A stretch of DNA of 64,000 nucleotides from Corynebacterium tuberculostearicum (GTDB lineage: Bacteria; Actinomycetota; Actinomycetes; Mycobacteriales; Mycobacteriaceae). The notes under the pieces were generated by a model, which was given only the letters and a program-made list of their open reading frames with translations, ran no database searches and was not told where the DNA came from. The stretch is from contig NZ_CP073092.1 in the NCBI RefSeq assembly GCF_030506365.1, positions 1,736,001-1,800,000 on the forward strand. Reading direction: 5' to 3'. Position numbers and translations under genes: made by a program. Below, piece by piece: positions 19,009 to 27,833 of the stretch (the first letter of the stretch is position 1; each line of letters begins with the position of its first letter).

Positions 19009-19821
19009 TTAAGCGCCAACCTCGTAGCGAACGAAGCCGGTGATGGTGGTGCCAGCTTCTTCAGCAACCTGCTTTACGGTCTTCTTGTTATCAGACAGGG
19101 AAGCCTGCTCAAGCAGAACGATGGACTTGAAGAAGCCGTTCAGGCGGCCTTCCACGATCTTCGGCAGGGCTGCCTCTGGCTTGCCCTCCTCACGAGTGGT
19201 GGCCTCAGCGATCTCGCGTTCCTTCTCGACGATCTCTGCAGGAACGTCCTCGCGGGTGAGGTACTCAGCGTTCATTGCAGCAATCTGCAGGGCTGCAGCG
19301 TGAGCGCCTTCCTCGCTGCCCTCGTAGGAAACCAGAACGCCCACTGCCGGCGGCAGGTCAGCGGAACGCTGGTGCAGGTAAACGGCAACGTTGTCGCCCT
19401 CTACGGTAACTGCACGGCGTGCCTGCAGCTTCTCACCGGTCTTTGCGGACTCCTCGTCCACGACCTCGGAGACCTTCTTGCCGTCGATCTCAATGTTGTT
19501 GAGCTCGTCAGCGGAGTTTGCCTTGGCCTCAGCAGCAGCGTCAGCAATCTTGGCTGCGAAGGTCTTGAAAGCCTCGTTCTTAGCAACGAAGTCGGTCTCA
19601 CAGTTGATCTCGACCATGGTGTTGCCGGAAACGGCGATGAGACCCTCGGTAGCCTCACGGTCAGCGCGCTTGGAGACGTTCTTAGCGCCCTTAATGCGCA
19701 GGTACTCAACGGCCTTGTCGTAGTCGCCGTTGGACTCTTCCAGAGCCTTCTTGCAATCGAGCATGCCGGAGCCGGTAGCTTCGCGCAGTGCCTTGACGTC
19801 TGCAGCAGTGTAGTTCGCCAT
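19009..19821 (-). CDS. tsf: elongation factor Ts
   Basis: A 270-aa guanine nucleotide exchange factor for EF-Tu. It has the N-terminal UBA-like domain with the family signature [19 protein letters not shown], the second signature [14 protein letters not shown], and two core subdomains. There is a good ribosome site (AAGGAGGAT) upstream of ATG 19821. A strong terminator-like hairpin lies between rpsB and tsf, so tsf expression depends on read-through or its own promoter. Confidence 0.97.
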   Translation of the reverse strand: MANYTAADVKALREATGSGMLDCKKALEESNGDYDKAVEYLRIKGAKNVSKRADREATEGLIAVSGNTMVEINCETDFVAKNEAFKTFAAKIADAAAEAKANSADELNNIEIDGKKVSEVVDEESAKTGEKLQARRAVTVEGDNVAVYLHQRSADLPPAVGVLVSYEGSEEGAHAAALQIAAMNAEYLTREDVPAEIVEKEREIAEATTREEGKPEAALPKIVEGRLNGFFKSIVLLEQASLSDNKKTVKQVAEEAGTTITGFVRYEVGA

Positions 19822-19975
19822 AGTTGGGGCGATCCTCCTTGAAAATCAAACAGTGTTCGTTCAAACAGCGTAGTCGACGCGGTGAAATCGCGCCGCTTTA
19901 GGGTGGCAGAAACCACCCCTTTCCCACCTCTGCATAAAGGTGGAGCTGGCTTCAGCAGAACCCAGCATAGATAAA

Positions 19976-20017
19976 ACCAACCCCCGCCGCCGTTAAAGCA
20001 CGGTGGCGGGGGTTGGT
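19976..20017 (-). terminator. terminator or attenuator between rpsB and tsf
   Basis: A 17-bp stem (ACCAACCCCCGCCGCCG / CGGTGGCGGGGGTTGGT, one mismatch) with an 8-base loop is followed on the minus strand by TTTTAT. It lies 104 bases past the rpsB stop, inside what is usually an rpsB-tsf transcript, so partial termination could set the S2 to EF-Ts ratio. Confidence 0.8.
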
Positions 20018-20120
20018 AAACAGCCTTGGGTAGGAATTACTCCCTTGCTGCCCCACACCAAAAGTGCGTGGGGTATTCAGTTAAACGCAGGTAAGGAAGA
20101 TTCCTAGCGAGAAGTTAAGA

Positions 20121-20954
20121 CTACTTCTCGGCCTTGTCTGCGGATGCTTCCTCAGACTTTTCCGCAGAAGCCGGGTCGGAAGCTGCGGCAGCTGCCTCAG
20201 CGTCACGCTTTTCCTTCTCAGCGGAGTCGCCGGCAGCTTCCTTAGCTGCAGCTAGCTGACGCTCCTCACGAGCCTTCTTGCCTTCCTCAACAGCGGAGGC
20301 AACGATGCCGGAGAGCAGCTTGGTGGAGCGGATGGCGTCGTCGTTGCCCGGGATCGGGAAGTCAACGTCGTCCGGGTCGCAGTTGGTGTCCAGGATGGCA
20401 ACAACTGGGATGTTCAGCTTGTGAGCTTCCTTGACCGCGATGTGCTCCTTGTTGGTGTCAACAATCCACAGTGCGGACGGGGTCTTGGCCATATCGGAGA
20501 TGCCACCCAGAACGCGCTCGAGCTTGGCGCGCTCACGGTTGAGCATGAGAACTTCCTTCTTGGTGCGGCCCTTGTAGCCGTCCTCACGCTCGTCCATTGC
20601 CTGAAGCTCCTTCATGCGCTTCAGACGCTTGGAAACGGTCTGGAAGTTGGTGAGCATGCCGCCCAACCAGCGGTGGTTGACGTAAGGCATACCGACGCGG
20701 GTTGCTTCCTCAGCAACTGCTTCCTGAGCCTGCTTCTTGGTACCAACGAACAGGATGGTGCCGCCGTGTGCAACGGTTTCCTTGACGAACTCGTAAGCCT
20801 CGTCAATGTAGGTCAGCGTCTGCTGCAGGTCGATGATGTAGATGCCGTTACGGTCAGTGAAGATGAAACGACGCATCTTCGGATTCCAGCGACGGGTCTG
20901 GTGGCCAAAGTGCACACCAGCGTCGAGGAGCTCGCGCATGGTTACAACTGCCAT
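20121..20954 (-). CDS. rpsB: 30S ribosomal protein S2
   Basis: 277 aa from ATG 20954 ([13 protein letters not shown]); the frame is open 67 codons upstream, but the family start is clear and AGAAAG lies ahead of it. The S2 core is complete ([47 protein letters not shown]). The C-terminal tail of about 45 residues is Ala/Glu/Lys-rich, as in other actinobacterial S2 proteins. Confidence 0.97.
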   Translation of the reverse strand: MAVVTMRELLDAGVHFGHQTRRWNPKMRRFIFTDRNGIYIIDLQQTLTYIDEAYEFVKETVAHGGTILFVGTKKQAQEAVAEEATRVGMPYVNHRWLGGMLTNFQTVSKRLKRMKELQAMDEREDGYKGRTKKEVLMLNRERAKLERVLGGISDMAKTPSALWIVDTNKEHIAVKEAHKLNIPVVAILDTNCDPDDVDFPIPGNDDAIRSTKLLSGIVASAVEEGKKAREERQLAAAKEAAGDSAEKEKRDAEAAAAASDPASAEKSEEASADKAEK

Positions 20955-21332
20955 GATTCGCTCGCTTTCTTTTATCTTGTCTTTCGGTTTTCCAATTGTG
21001 CGGTGTTTTATTCCGCACCCTAGCAACGAAGGCCCCGCTGACACCTTGTTTCCAAGGACCACGTCAACCGTCAGGCTGTCTCTTCCTTCCAGCAGGAAGC
21101 GACAACTTCGCCGCGCGTAGTCAATGCCTCCACGAGGTGGACACACTGCTGCCACAAAGAATAATCCCCTTACGCTGGTTTTTCCAAACCGAAGTCAGCT
21201 TATCCACAACTTCGCCGCAGCCACTTTGCCTCAATCGTCACAATCGACTCAATCACATCATGCAACCCAAGTTGTCCACAACTAAAGGAGAACTCACTTC
21301 CCAACCGCTTGCCTCCGGCGGACACTGTGCCC
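20955..21332. other. divergent rpsB / M23-protein intergenic region
   Basis: 378 bases between divergent genes. Near rpsB lies a hairpin (GTGCGG...CCGCAC at 20997-21018) in the rpsB leader. Nearer the other gene are two DnaA-box-like 9-mers, TTATCCACA at 21200-21208 and TTGTCCACA at 21272-21280, and an AAAGGAG at about 21284 with no start codon at normal spacing. No gene is seen. Confidence 0.55.
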
Positions 21333-21854
21333 ATGAATCAGTTTCTTTCCTCCTCCACATTTCCCGCTTGCCGACGCCCCACCTTCCTCCCCGCCGCTTT
21401 CCTCACCCTTCTTTCGCTTCTTATTCTGTGTTGCCCACCGGCCACAGCCTATGTCGACCCCGCCTCCGGCAAACCTAGCCCAGCGCGGGTACTGCGTGGA
21501 TTCGATGCCCCCGAACAAAAGTGGAGCCCTGGCCACCGCGGCGTCGACATGGCCCTATCGGTGGGCTCGCCGGTGGTAGCCGCCGAAGACGGCAAGGTCG
21601 CCTTTGTGGGCACGGTTGCTGGCAAACCAGTTGTCTCCATAGCCCACGCGGATGGAGTGAGAACGACGTATCAGCCCGTACACGGCTCCGTAAAGCAGGG
21701 CCAAGAAGTCCGCGAGGGCCAAGTTATTGGCCGTTTAGGCAATCCCGTCGATGGCTATCCCGGACTGCACTGGGGCGCACTTATCGCAAAAGATTCCTAC
21801 ATCGATCCTTTAACCCTGCTGGACATGCCGGTGATTCGACTCAAACCGCTTTAG
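21333..21854 (+). CDS. M23-family peptidase-like secreted protein
   Basis: 173 aa from ATG 21333; a TTG at 21309 in the same frame is possible. A signal peptide with RR then a hydrophobic run (FLPAAFLTLLSLLILCC) ends near ATA-Y. The M23 (LytM-like) fold is indicated by PGHRGVDMAL (zinc His and Asp) and GLHWGALI (last zinc His). The His normally two residues before the last ligand is Gly here, so the catalytic base of LytM-type enzymes appears missing; related actinobacterial proteins have a similar CLHWG form. It may bind rather than cut peptidoglycan. Its stop overlaps that of the convergent xerC gene by four bases. Confidence 0.85.
   Translation: MNQFLSSSTFPACRRPTFLPAAFLTLLSLLILCCPPATAYVDPASGKPSPARVLRGFDAPEQKWSPGHRGVDMALSVGSPVVAAEDGKVAFVGTVAGKPVVSIAHADGVRTTYQPVHGSVKQGQEVREGQVIGRLGNPVDGYPGLHWGALIAKDSYIDPLTLLDMPVIRLKPL
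21366..21378 (+). repeat. 13-mer repeat copy (in M23-like gene)
   Basis: Exact GCTTGCCGACGCC in the signal-peptide region, in a different reading frame (CRR). Confidence 0.7.
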
Positions 21855-22768
21855 GCTCGGGGATGGGCTTGATCGTATACGCGCTGCAAGCGCTGCGCGG
21901 ACACGTGGGTATAAATCTGCGTGGTATTAAGCGAGGAGTGCCCCAGCAGTTCTTGCACTACGCGCAAATCCGCCCCGCCTTCCAATAGGTGGGTCGCGGC
22001 AGAGTGGCGCACCCCGTGCGGGGTAAGCCCCTGTGTACCAGTGACTTTGGCGGCCTTTTCTACAATGCGGCGCACCTGGCGCTGATCGATGCGTCCTCCC
22101 CTGCTGCCAACAAAAACCGCTTCAGTACCGGCCGCAGCGATTTCTCCACGGCCTTTGTCAATCCACTGCTTTAAGGCGTCTTCCGCTGCGTGCCCGAAAG
22201 GCACTACGCGCTGCTTATTGCCCTTACCGGTGACGTGCAAGGTACCACGTTGAAAATCAATATCGCCTAGGTCCAGCCGGACCAACTCCGCCACGCGCAT
22301 ACCGGAGGCATAGAGCAACTCCAAGATGGCGCTATCGCGAAGGAAGTGGACTTCATCTGCAGAGACCGCATTGCCCATAAGCTCGCCGGCCTGCTCCGGA
22401 GCGAGAACCGTGGGAAGATGACGACCCACTTTAGGAGTTACCAGGCGGGCAGCAACATCTCGCTTCAGGTGCCCTTCGCGCACTGCCCAAGTAGAAAATC
22501 CCTTCGCTGCCGCAGTGCGCCGTGCCAGGGTGGAACGCGATTTTCCTTCCGCAACAGCCTCTGCCAACCATTGGCGCAGGCTGTTGAGGTCAAACTCCGC
22601 GAAGGTAGGCACGCTGCGTGCAAGGTCGCGCAAGTCGGAGCGATACCCGCGCACCGTCGCTTCTGCGCGGCCTTTGACATGTAGTTGGAAATCCGCGAAG
22701 TCCTCAATGGCCTCAGCCATCTGCCCCTCAACTTTCGGAGCCTTCGCGGACTTTCCATCTTCACTCAT
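21851..22768 (-). CDS. xerC: tyrosine recombinase XerC
   Basis: 305 aa from ATG 22768 (MSEDGKSAK); ATG 22720 is the alternative start, with GAGGGG just ahead. It is a site-specific recombinase that resolves chromosome dimers at dif with XerD. The SAM-like N-terminal domain (about 20-105) is followed by a catalytic domain with Arg158, Lys182, His251, Arg254, His277 and the nucleophile Tyr286 (NTTQIYTHV), all present. It is downstream of dprA with a 35-base gap and convergent with the M23-like gene. Confidence 0.92.
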   Translation of the reverse strand: MSEDGKSAKAPKVEGQMAEAIEDFADFQLHVKGRAEATVRGYRSDLRDLARSVPTFAEFDLNSLRQWLAEAVAEGKSRSTLARRTAAAKGFSTWAVREGHLKRDVAARLVTPKVGRHLPTVLAPEQAGELMGNAVSADEVHFLRDSAILELLYASGMRVAELVRLDLGDIDFQRGTLHVTGKGNKQRVVPFGHAAEDALKQWIDKGRGEIAAAGTEAVFVGSRGGRIDQRQVRRIVEKAAKVTGTQGLTPHGVRHSAATHLLEGGADLRVVQELLGHSSLNTTQIYTHVSAQRLQRVYDQAHPRA

Positions 22769-22803
22769 GCCACAGCAGTGTACTCGCCATACGCAGGTGT
22801 CAT

Positions 22804-23985
22804 TTATTCCGTTTCCCGGCGCGCCCAGGTATTGCCATGCCGGACGACAACGCACATCTTTTCCAGTGCCAGTAGTAAGTGAACTGTCAGCGGTAAACGG
22901 AATCCCGCTTCGCGGGCAATGTCCTCTGCCGTTGCTTTCTCCTGTCCTAGCGGTGGCGTCGCGTCAAAGACGCGCAACTCATTGCGGGAGAGGCGTTGGG
23001 TCATGGTTGCCGCAAAATTGATTTCGTACTGTGCGCCTGGGTCCACTTCCCCGGCGCGACTTACTAGAGCGCGAATTTCATCAGCACTGGTAACCAACTG
23101 TGCGCGGCCTTCTTGAATGCGCTGATGGCAGCCCAACGAACCGCTAGTAGTTATTGGTCCCGGCACCGCCATCGCAACACGCCCAAGCGCCTCTGCCCAG
23201 TTAAGGGTGTTTAATGCACCAGATCGAAACGCGGCCTCCATAACTACTGTGCCGTGGCTCAGCGCTGCCACTAGGCGGTTCCGCGTTAGGAACCGGTGGC
23301 GCTTCGGTGCGGTTTCCGGCGCGAATTCAGAAACGATGCAGCCGTTATCTGCAATCTTGGCAAATAGGTTGGCATTGCGGGCTGGGTAGTCCCTATCGAT
23401 ACCACACGCTGCTATGGCTACCGTGCGCCCGTTGTTGTGCAGGGCGGTTTCGTGCGCGACGGTATCCACTCCCAGCGCGCCGCCGGATATTGGAGTCCAT
23501 TCATGCTGAACCAATCCGGACACGACGTTGTGGGTGGCCTGCCAGCCATAGCGAGAAATGGCACGAGTACCGACGATGGCCACAGCTTGAGCAACCTCTG
23601 CCTGCAATGGCGCACCGCGCACCCACAGGCTATGCGGTGGCAATGCTTGGTCATCAAAAGTAGCTGGAGCCTCCCCGCTGTGCTGATAGAAGCCGAATGC
23701 AGAGTCAAACTCCTCTGTAGGCCACTCTGGGCTTTCTGCCGTAATGAGCCGAGCCCCGACCCTTTCGGCTGCCGCCATATCTTCGGCTTGCCGCAACCAG
23801 TCATAGCGAGAGGCCGTGCGGGCCAAAAGCGGGCCAATCCAGTCGGCGCGATTGTAGATTCCGTGGGCGATTTCCTCAGCTGGATACTGCGTAAGCAAGG
23901 CCTGCAACGCCGCAGAGGGACCTTCCACCACTCGGTTGAGGTATACCCAGGTGGTATAAGGAGTAGAGAGATCAAGTTCGCTCAT
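22804..23985 (-). CDS. dprA: DNA processing protein DprA
   Basis: A 393-aa Rossmann-fold protein that loads RecA on incoming single-stranded DNA in naturally transformable bacteria; its role in corynebacteria is untested here. The core includes GTRAISRYGWQ, SGGALGVDTVAHETAL, GIDRDYPARNANLF, FLTRNRLVAALS and EAAFRSGALNT. The C-terminal part looks like a winged helix (SRNELRVFDATPPL...). The start overlaps the comM stop by four bases (ATGA), so translation is coupled. Both genes are often found together. Confidence 0.93.
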   Translation of the reverse strand: MSELDLSTPYTTWVYLNRVVEGPSAALQALLTQYPAEEIAHGIYNRADWIGPLLARTASRYDWLRQAEDMAAAERVGARLITAESPEWPTEEFDSAFGFYQHSGEAPATFDDQALPPHSLWVRGAPLQAEVAQAVAIVGTRAISRYGWQATHNVVSGLVQHEWTPISGGALGVDTVAHETALHNNGRTVAIAACGIDRDYPARNANLFAKIADNGCIVSEFAPETAPKRHRFLTRNRLVAALSHGTVVMEAAFRSGALNTLNWAEALGRVAMAVPGPITTSGSLGCHQRIQEGRAQLVTSADEIRALVSRAGEVDPGAQYEINFAATMTQRLSRNELRVFDATPPLGQEKATAEDIAREAGFRLPLTVHLLLALEKMCVVVRHGNTWARRETE

Positions 23986-25544
23986 GCTGCGAGCCTCCCT
24001 ACATTAATTGAGCCGCGCAGATCGAGCGCGCGCCCTATTTCGTCCAGGTCCGGCTGCGCCTTTCCTGCTAGATCCGCCAGGGTCCAGGAGAGCTTCAATA
24101 CGCGGTCCACTCCGCGCTGGGATATTTCGCCATCTGCCAAATATGCGGACAGCATGACCATAGCGGCTTCTGCAGCCGGCCTCTTTCGGCGCAGATAGGA
24201 CGAGGGAACTTCTCCATTGGTGCGCGCGGTGATGCCATCCGCCCACCAGCGCGCGGCGGCACGTTCACGGGCAGCGGCGACGCGCTCGGCGATAACTGCG
24301 GATTCCTCTTCTCCCTCCGCGTTAATAGTTGCCGCCTGCCCCGTTAGCGTGACCACCATATCCAGACGGTCTCGCAGCGGACCGGAGAGGTTGGATAGGT
24401 AGTTCATGCGCTCGTGCGGATTGCACCTGCACTTGGATGGATCTTCGGCCGCACACCTGCACGGATTTGCTGCCATGACCAATTGGAAGCGAGCAGGATA
24501 AGTTACCTCGCGGCGCGAGCGCGCCAACCGCACGTGTCCTTCCTCCAGCGGTGCACGCAGACCATCGAGTACCGGCGCGGCTACTTCACTGGCTTCGTCA
24601 AGAAAGAGCACACCATTGTGAGCCAAGCTCACCGCACCGGGGCGGGGATGACCAGAACCGCCACCAAGTAATGCGGCCCGAGTTACCGAGGCATGCGGGG
24701 CGATGAACGGGGCGCGCTCGATAACCTCACCTGGGGTCCCGGTCAGCGAATGAATTGCAGTGGTTTCGACCTGCTGGTCCGGGGTAAGGGTAGGCAGAAT
24801 GGTGGGCAGACGCGAGGCGATCATGGATTTTCCTGACCCAGGCGGCCCAATCATCATCAGGTGGTGGCCGCCGGCGGCCGCAACCTCGGCAGCCCATTTC
24901 GCATTGGATTGACCAGCAATATCGCTAAAGTCGAGGCGCGATGCGGCCGCAGGCGTGGGGTTGAGCGACCCCGAAAAACTTCCAGCTTGCGGCAGCCCAC
25001 GATTACCGCAAGCCCAGCTGAAGGCCTCCTTCAAAGACGACGCAACGAGTACGTCCATGTCCGGCACCAATGTGGCCTCTGCGGCATTGCCAGGCGGAAC
25101 AATAAGAGTTGTTATTCCTTGTTCCCGTGCGGCAAGAAGAGCGGGGATGATGCCTGCTACAGACCGAACGGAGCCGTCGAGACCAAGCTCGCCCAGTACC
25201 AAGGTGCGCTGGAGACGTTGGGCGGGCGAGGGAGTGCTGCCATAAGAAGGAAAGTCGGCCTCCGCCTGCGCCGCGAGGATTGCAAGCGCTATGGGTAAGT
25301 CAAAGTGGGACCCGGATTTGGGAAGCGAAGCCGGGGACATGGAAACAACCACTTTGGTCTTGGGCCAGGGCAGATGGGAGTTAAAGGCTGCGGTCCTGAT
25401 CCGGTCCCGGGATTCGGAGATTGCGGTATCCGTCTGGCCTACAACGTGTATGCCTGGCAGTCCGTGGCCAACGTTCGCCTCCACGTCAACCAACTGAGCA
25501 AGGACTCCATTGAGGGACATGGTCAAACAATTACCTAGAGCCAT
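23982..25544 (-). CDS. comM: YifB/ComM family Mg-chelatase-like AAA ATPase
   Basis: 520 aa from ATG 25544 (MALGNCLTMS). The N-terminal ChlI-like domain (about 20-140) contains SMSPASLPKSGSHFDLPIALAIL. The AAA+ domain has Walker A GPPGSGKSMIA near residue 235, Walker B VLFLDEASEV and a C-terminal Mg-chelatase-like lid. A zinc-like Cys cluster NPCRCAAEDPSKCRC is present. In transformable bacteria ComM is a helicase that helps branch migration of incoming DNA. The 5' end overlaps the yraN 3' end by 14 bases. Confidence 0.93.
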   Translation of the reverse strand: MALGNCLTMSLNGVLAQLVDVEANVGHGLPGIHVVGQTDTAISESRDRIRTAAFNSHLPWPKTKVVVSMSPASLPKSGSHFDLPIALAILAAQAEADFPSYGSTPSPAQRLQRTLVLGELGLDGSVRSVAGIIPALLAAREQGITTLIVPPGNAAEATLVPDMDVLVASSLKEAFSWACGNRGLPQAGSFSGSLNPTPAAASRLDFSDIAGQSNAKWAAEVAAAGGHHLMMIGPPGSGKSMIASRLPTILPTLTPDQQVETTAIHSLTGTPGEVIERAPFIAPHASVTRAALLGGGSGHPRPGAVSLAHNGVLFLDEASEVAAPVLDGLRAPLEEGHVRLARSRREVTYPARFQLVMAANPCRCAAEDPSKCRCNPHERMNYLSNLSGPLRDRLDMVVTLTGQAATINAEGEEESAVIAERVAAARERAAARWWADGITARTNGEVPSSYLRRKRPAAEAAMVMLSAYLADGEISQRGVDRVLKLSWTLADLAGKAQPDLDEIGRALDLRGSINVGRLAA

Positions 25545-25929
25545 CTTCGACCCCCTTGAAGTGCTCCAGCGCAAACCCCTGCCCCCGCGCGACCAAGGCA
25601 ATGACGTCGAATCGCACCTCAGACAGTGGCCTTCCGTCGAGCCACTGCGCCGCGGCTTTGCGCAGGCGCGCGAGCTTCTGCGGGGTTACGGCCTCAGCTA
25701 CCCCGTAGTTGGAATTGGCGCGGGTCTTAACCTCAACAAAGACAATGGTTCCGTTAGGTTCCCGGGCGATGAGGTCGATCTCTCCCACTCGATAAGAAAC
25801 GTTGGCAGCGATGATTTCCGCCCCGCGCTCGCGCAGATAGCGCGCTGCGAAGGCTTCTCCCCTTTTGCCTAAGACTTGTTTATGACGAGGCTTCTTCGTG
25901 GCCAAGCGGTGTTCTGAACTAAAGTGCAT
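25531..25929 (-). CDS. YraN family protein (UPF0102), endonuclease-like fold
   Basis: 132 aa from ATG 25929, which has AAGGAAA six bases upstream; the long upstream frame lacks a comparable site. It shows the conserved UPF0102 pattern: GKRGEAFAARYLRERG, then GEIDLIAREPNGTIVFVEVKTR, matching a PD-(D/E)xK nuclease core with Asp, Glu and Lys. It precedes comM-dprA-xerC in one operon, a common order, which suggests a role in DNA processing. Biochemical function not established. Confidence 0.92.
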   Translation of the reverse strand: MHFSSEHRLATKKPRHKQVLGKRGEAFAARYLRERGAEIIAANVSYRVGEIDLIAREPNGTIVFVEVKTRANSNYGVAEAVTPQKLARLRKAAAQWLDGRPLSEVRFDVIALVARGQGFALEHFKGVEDGSR

Positions 25930-26010
25930 TGCGGTTTCCTTGTGCGTTGGGAAATTCATTGGCCAGCACAGAACACCGCAGCTGGCAAGGCTTACACAAG
26001 GGACGCAATA

Positions 26011-26070
26011 GCAAAAAGGCCCTAACTGTGGATAACTAGGCTCTGCAACTCTGTTATCCACAGCTAGGGC
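26011..26070 (-). terminator. terminator after the rnhB/DUF2469 genes, with DnaA-box arms
   Basis: 18-bp arms at 26019-26036 and 26053-26070 (one mismatch, 16-base loop) are followed on the minus strand by TTTTT. Each arm contains the 9-mer TTATCCACA or its complement (26027-26035, 26054-26062). Confidence 0.85.
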
Positions 26071-26099
26071 GCGGCGCCGTGTGCGCCGGCTTGACAAAA

Positions 26100-26405
26100 C
26101 TATTCCGGCATCATGAATTCCGGCTTATCCAGCTCCTCGATATTGACGTCCTTGTAGGTGATAACGCGGACGTAGCGCACAAAGCGCGCGGAGCGGTACA
26201 TATCCCATACCCAAGCATCAGACATGCGCACCTCGTAGTAGACATCAGGCCCAGAGGTATGCGGAATAAGCTCGACCGCATTAGCCAGATAAAAGCGCCG
26301 CTCAGTTTCAACGACATAGGAAAACTGGCTGACAACGTCCCGGTACTCGCGGTAGAGAGACAGCTCTACCTCAGCCTCGTAGTTATCGAGTTCCTCTGCA
26401 CTCAC
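26100..26405 (-). CDS. DUF2469 domain protein
   Basis: A 101-aa small acidic protein (SAEELDNYEAEVELSLYREYR ... VWDMYRSARFVRYVRV) that matches the actinobacterial DUF2469 family by sequence and by its standard place just downstream of rnhB. The start is GTG 26405 with GGAGGT six bases ahead, a very strong site. No membrane segment or catalytic motif is visible; it is Tyr- and Arg-rich. Function unknown. It is followed by the DnaA-box terminator. Confidence 0.9.
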   Translation of the reverse strand: MSAEELDNYEAEVELSLYREYRDVVSQFSYVVETERRFYLANAVELIPHTSGPDVYYEVRMSDAWVWDMYRSARFVRYVRVITYKDVNIEELDKPEFMMPE

Positions 26406-26467
26406 GGTGGACCTCCAGATTGTGGGTTAGCTCGCTTTAGCTTAGCGCGAGAAGTGCTAGTTTCTAG

Positions 26468-27109
26468 CTAGGCACGCGCGGCAAACTCCGCATGAGCACG
26501 GCGGACGTTTTCGTAGCTCATCCGGTGCTCCGGGCACGCTCCAAGCGCCGCAATTGCGGCCTCATGCGCCTTGGTTCCGTACCCCTTATGGCTGGCTAAC
26601 CCGTAGCCGGGGTACCGCGCATCCAGCTCGTACATCAGGTGGTCGCGGCTGACCTTGGCCAACACACTCGCCGCGGCGATACACCGCGCGGCCGCATCGC
26701 CGCCGATAATGGGCAGGTGGGGTTGGGTGAGGCCGGGGATAAAGAGGGCGTCGGTAAGCACATAGCCCGGACGTGTCTCCAGGCGCACAACTGCCCTGCG
26801 CATGCCGGAAATATTGGCGTGCTGGATGCCGCGCTTATCGATGTCCCCCGCACCAATATGCAGTACAGACCAGTCCACAGCCTTGTCTTTAATGAGTGGA
26901 AAAAACTTCTCGCGTTGTTTGGGGGTGAGCTTCTTGGAGTCAGTAAGTTCCGACAACTCCTTGATCGGCCGATCGGGCATCACACAGGCCGCGATGGTGA
27001 TTGGTCCACAGCAGGCACCGCGACCCGCTTCATCCACACCGGCTACCGGGCCTAAACCGGCCTTGTTCAATGCGACCTCGTAGGTGCGTCGCTGTTTAAG
27101 CCGCCGCAT
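26468..27109 (-). CDS. rnhB: ribonuclease HII
   Basis: 213 aa from ATG 27109; the upstream frame overlaps lepB and is not needed. It cleaves RNA of RNA/DNA hybrids and single ribonucleotides in DNA. The catalytic residues are Asp26 and Glu27 (GVDEAGRG), Asp120 (VLTDALF) and Asp156 (VSRDHLMY). Its start overlaps the end of the first lepB gene by 14 bases. The whole set lepB-lepB-rnhB-DUF2469 reads as one operon. Confidence 0.95.
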   Translation of the reverse strand: MRRLKQRRTYEVALNKAGLGPVAGVDEAGRGACCGPITIAACVMPDRPIKELSELTDSKKLTPKQREKFFPLIKDKAVDWSVLHIGAGDIDKRGIQHANISGMRRAVVRLETRPGYVLTDALFIPGLTQPHLPIIGGDAAARCIAAASVLAKVSRDHLMYELDARYPGYGLASHKGYGTKAHEAAIAALGACPEHRMSYENVRRAHAEFAARA

Positions 27110-27833
27110 GCGAAATTTCCGGGTGCTGCACCCCACCCCAACGCGAAAGCGGCAAAATGACGGCCTCGACGCGACCGCGGACATTGTCCACCGGCACGGT
27201 GCCCTGCAGGTGGTCGCCCAAGTGCGCACGGGAATCGAGGGAGTTGGTGCGATTATCACCCATCACCCAGAGGTTTCCCTCGGGGACGGTGACCGGGCCA
27301 AAATACTCACCGCCGCACTCTCGCGAGCCCACGCTGGGGTCTACGGGAATCTCCGGCGGATCGAGGACGAAGGATTGCTCAATGGGCTTTCCATCCACCA
27401 TGACCGCAGGGTCGCCAGCCTGGCAACTCACCGTCTGCCCGCCGGTAGCAATGACGCGCTTTACCAGGATATTTTCCCCATTGGGAAGCAGCCCTACGGC
27501 CGCCAAGGCATTTTGCGCGCCGCGCACAAAAATATTGCGCGAGCGATTGACCTCAAACTCGTTATTCCACGACTCGGGCCCTTCAAAAACCACCACCTCA
27601 CCGGGCTTGGGGTCCGTGAAGTAGTAGCTGACCTTTTGCACGGCAATGCGATCATTTTTGCAGCCGGCACACCCGTGCAGGGTCGGTTCCATCGAAGCAG
27701 AAGGAATGACATACATCCGCCCCACCAGCGCCTGCAGGAGCACCAGCAGGACAAAGCCTGCCACCACGGGGATGAGAAAATCCCGGGTGCGCAGGCGTTG
27801 GGAGGAAGGGTTATTCCTGAATGTCCGGGTCAT
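27096..27833 (-). CDS. lepB: signal peptidase I, second copy
   Basis: 245 aa from ATG 27833 (a TTG four codons earlier is possible). It has a single N-terminal membrane anchor ([20 protein letters not shown]), nucleophile Ser47 in [11 protein letters not shown] and general base Lys125 in [12 protein letters not shown], so it looks active. [11 protein letters not shown] of family box E is present. Its start overlaps the upstream lepB gene by 23 bases. It differs from the first copy by a shorter N-terminus and lacks the charged leader. It cleaves signal peptides from Sec/Tat substrates outside the membrane. Confidence 0.93.
   Translation of the reverse strand: MTRTFRNNPSSQRLRTRDFLIPVVAGFVLLVLLQALVGRMYVIPSASMEPTLHGCAGCKNDRIAVQKVSYYFTDPKPGEVVVFEGPESWNNEFEVNRSRNIFVRGAQNALAAVGLLPNGENILVKRVIATGGQTVSCQAGDPAVMVDGKPIEQSFVLDPPEIPVDPSVGSRECGGEYFGPVTVPEGNLWVMGDNRTNSLDSRAHLGDHLQGTVPVDNVRGRVEAVILPLSRWGGVQHPEISHAAA

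Noticed and set aside
20955..21155. 67-codon N-terminal extension of rpsB
   Set aside because: S2 proteins start at [10 protein letters not shown]; the upstream frame has no homology-like character.
25930..26097. 56-codon N-terminal extension of yraN
   Set aside because: The internal ATG 25929 has a strong ribosome site, and the extension runs through the DnaA-box terminator.
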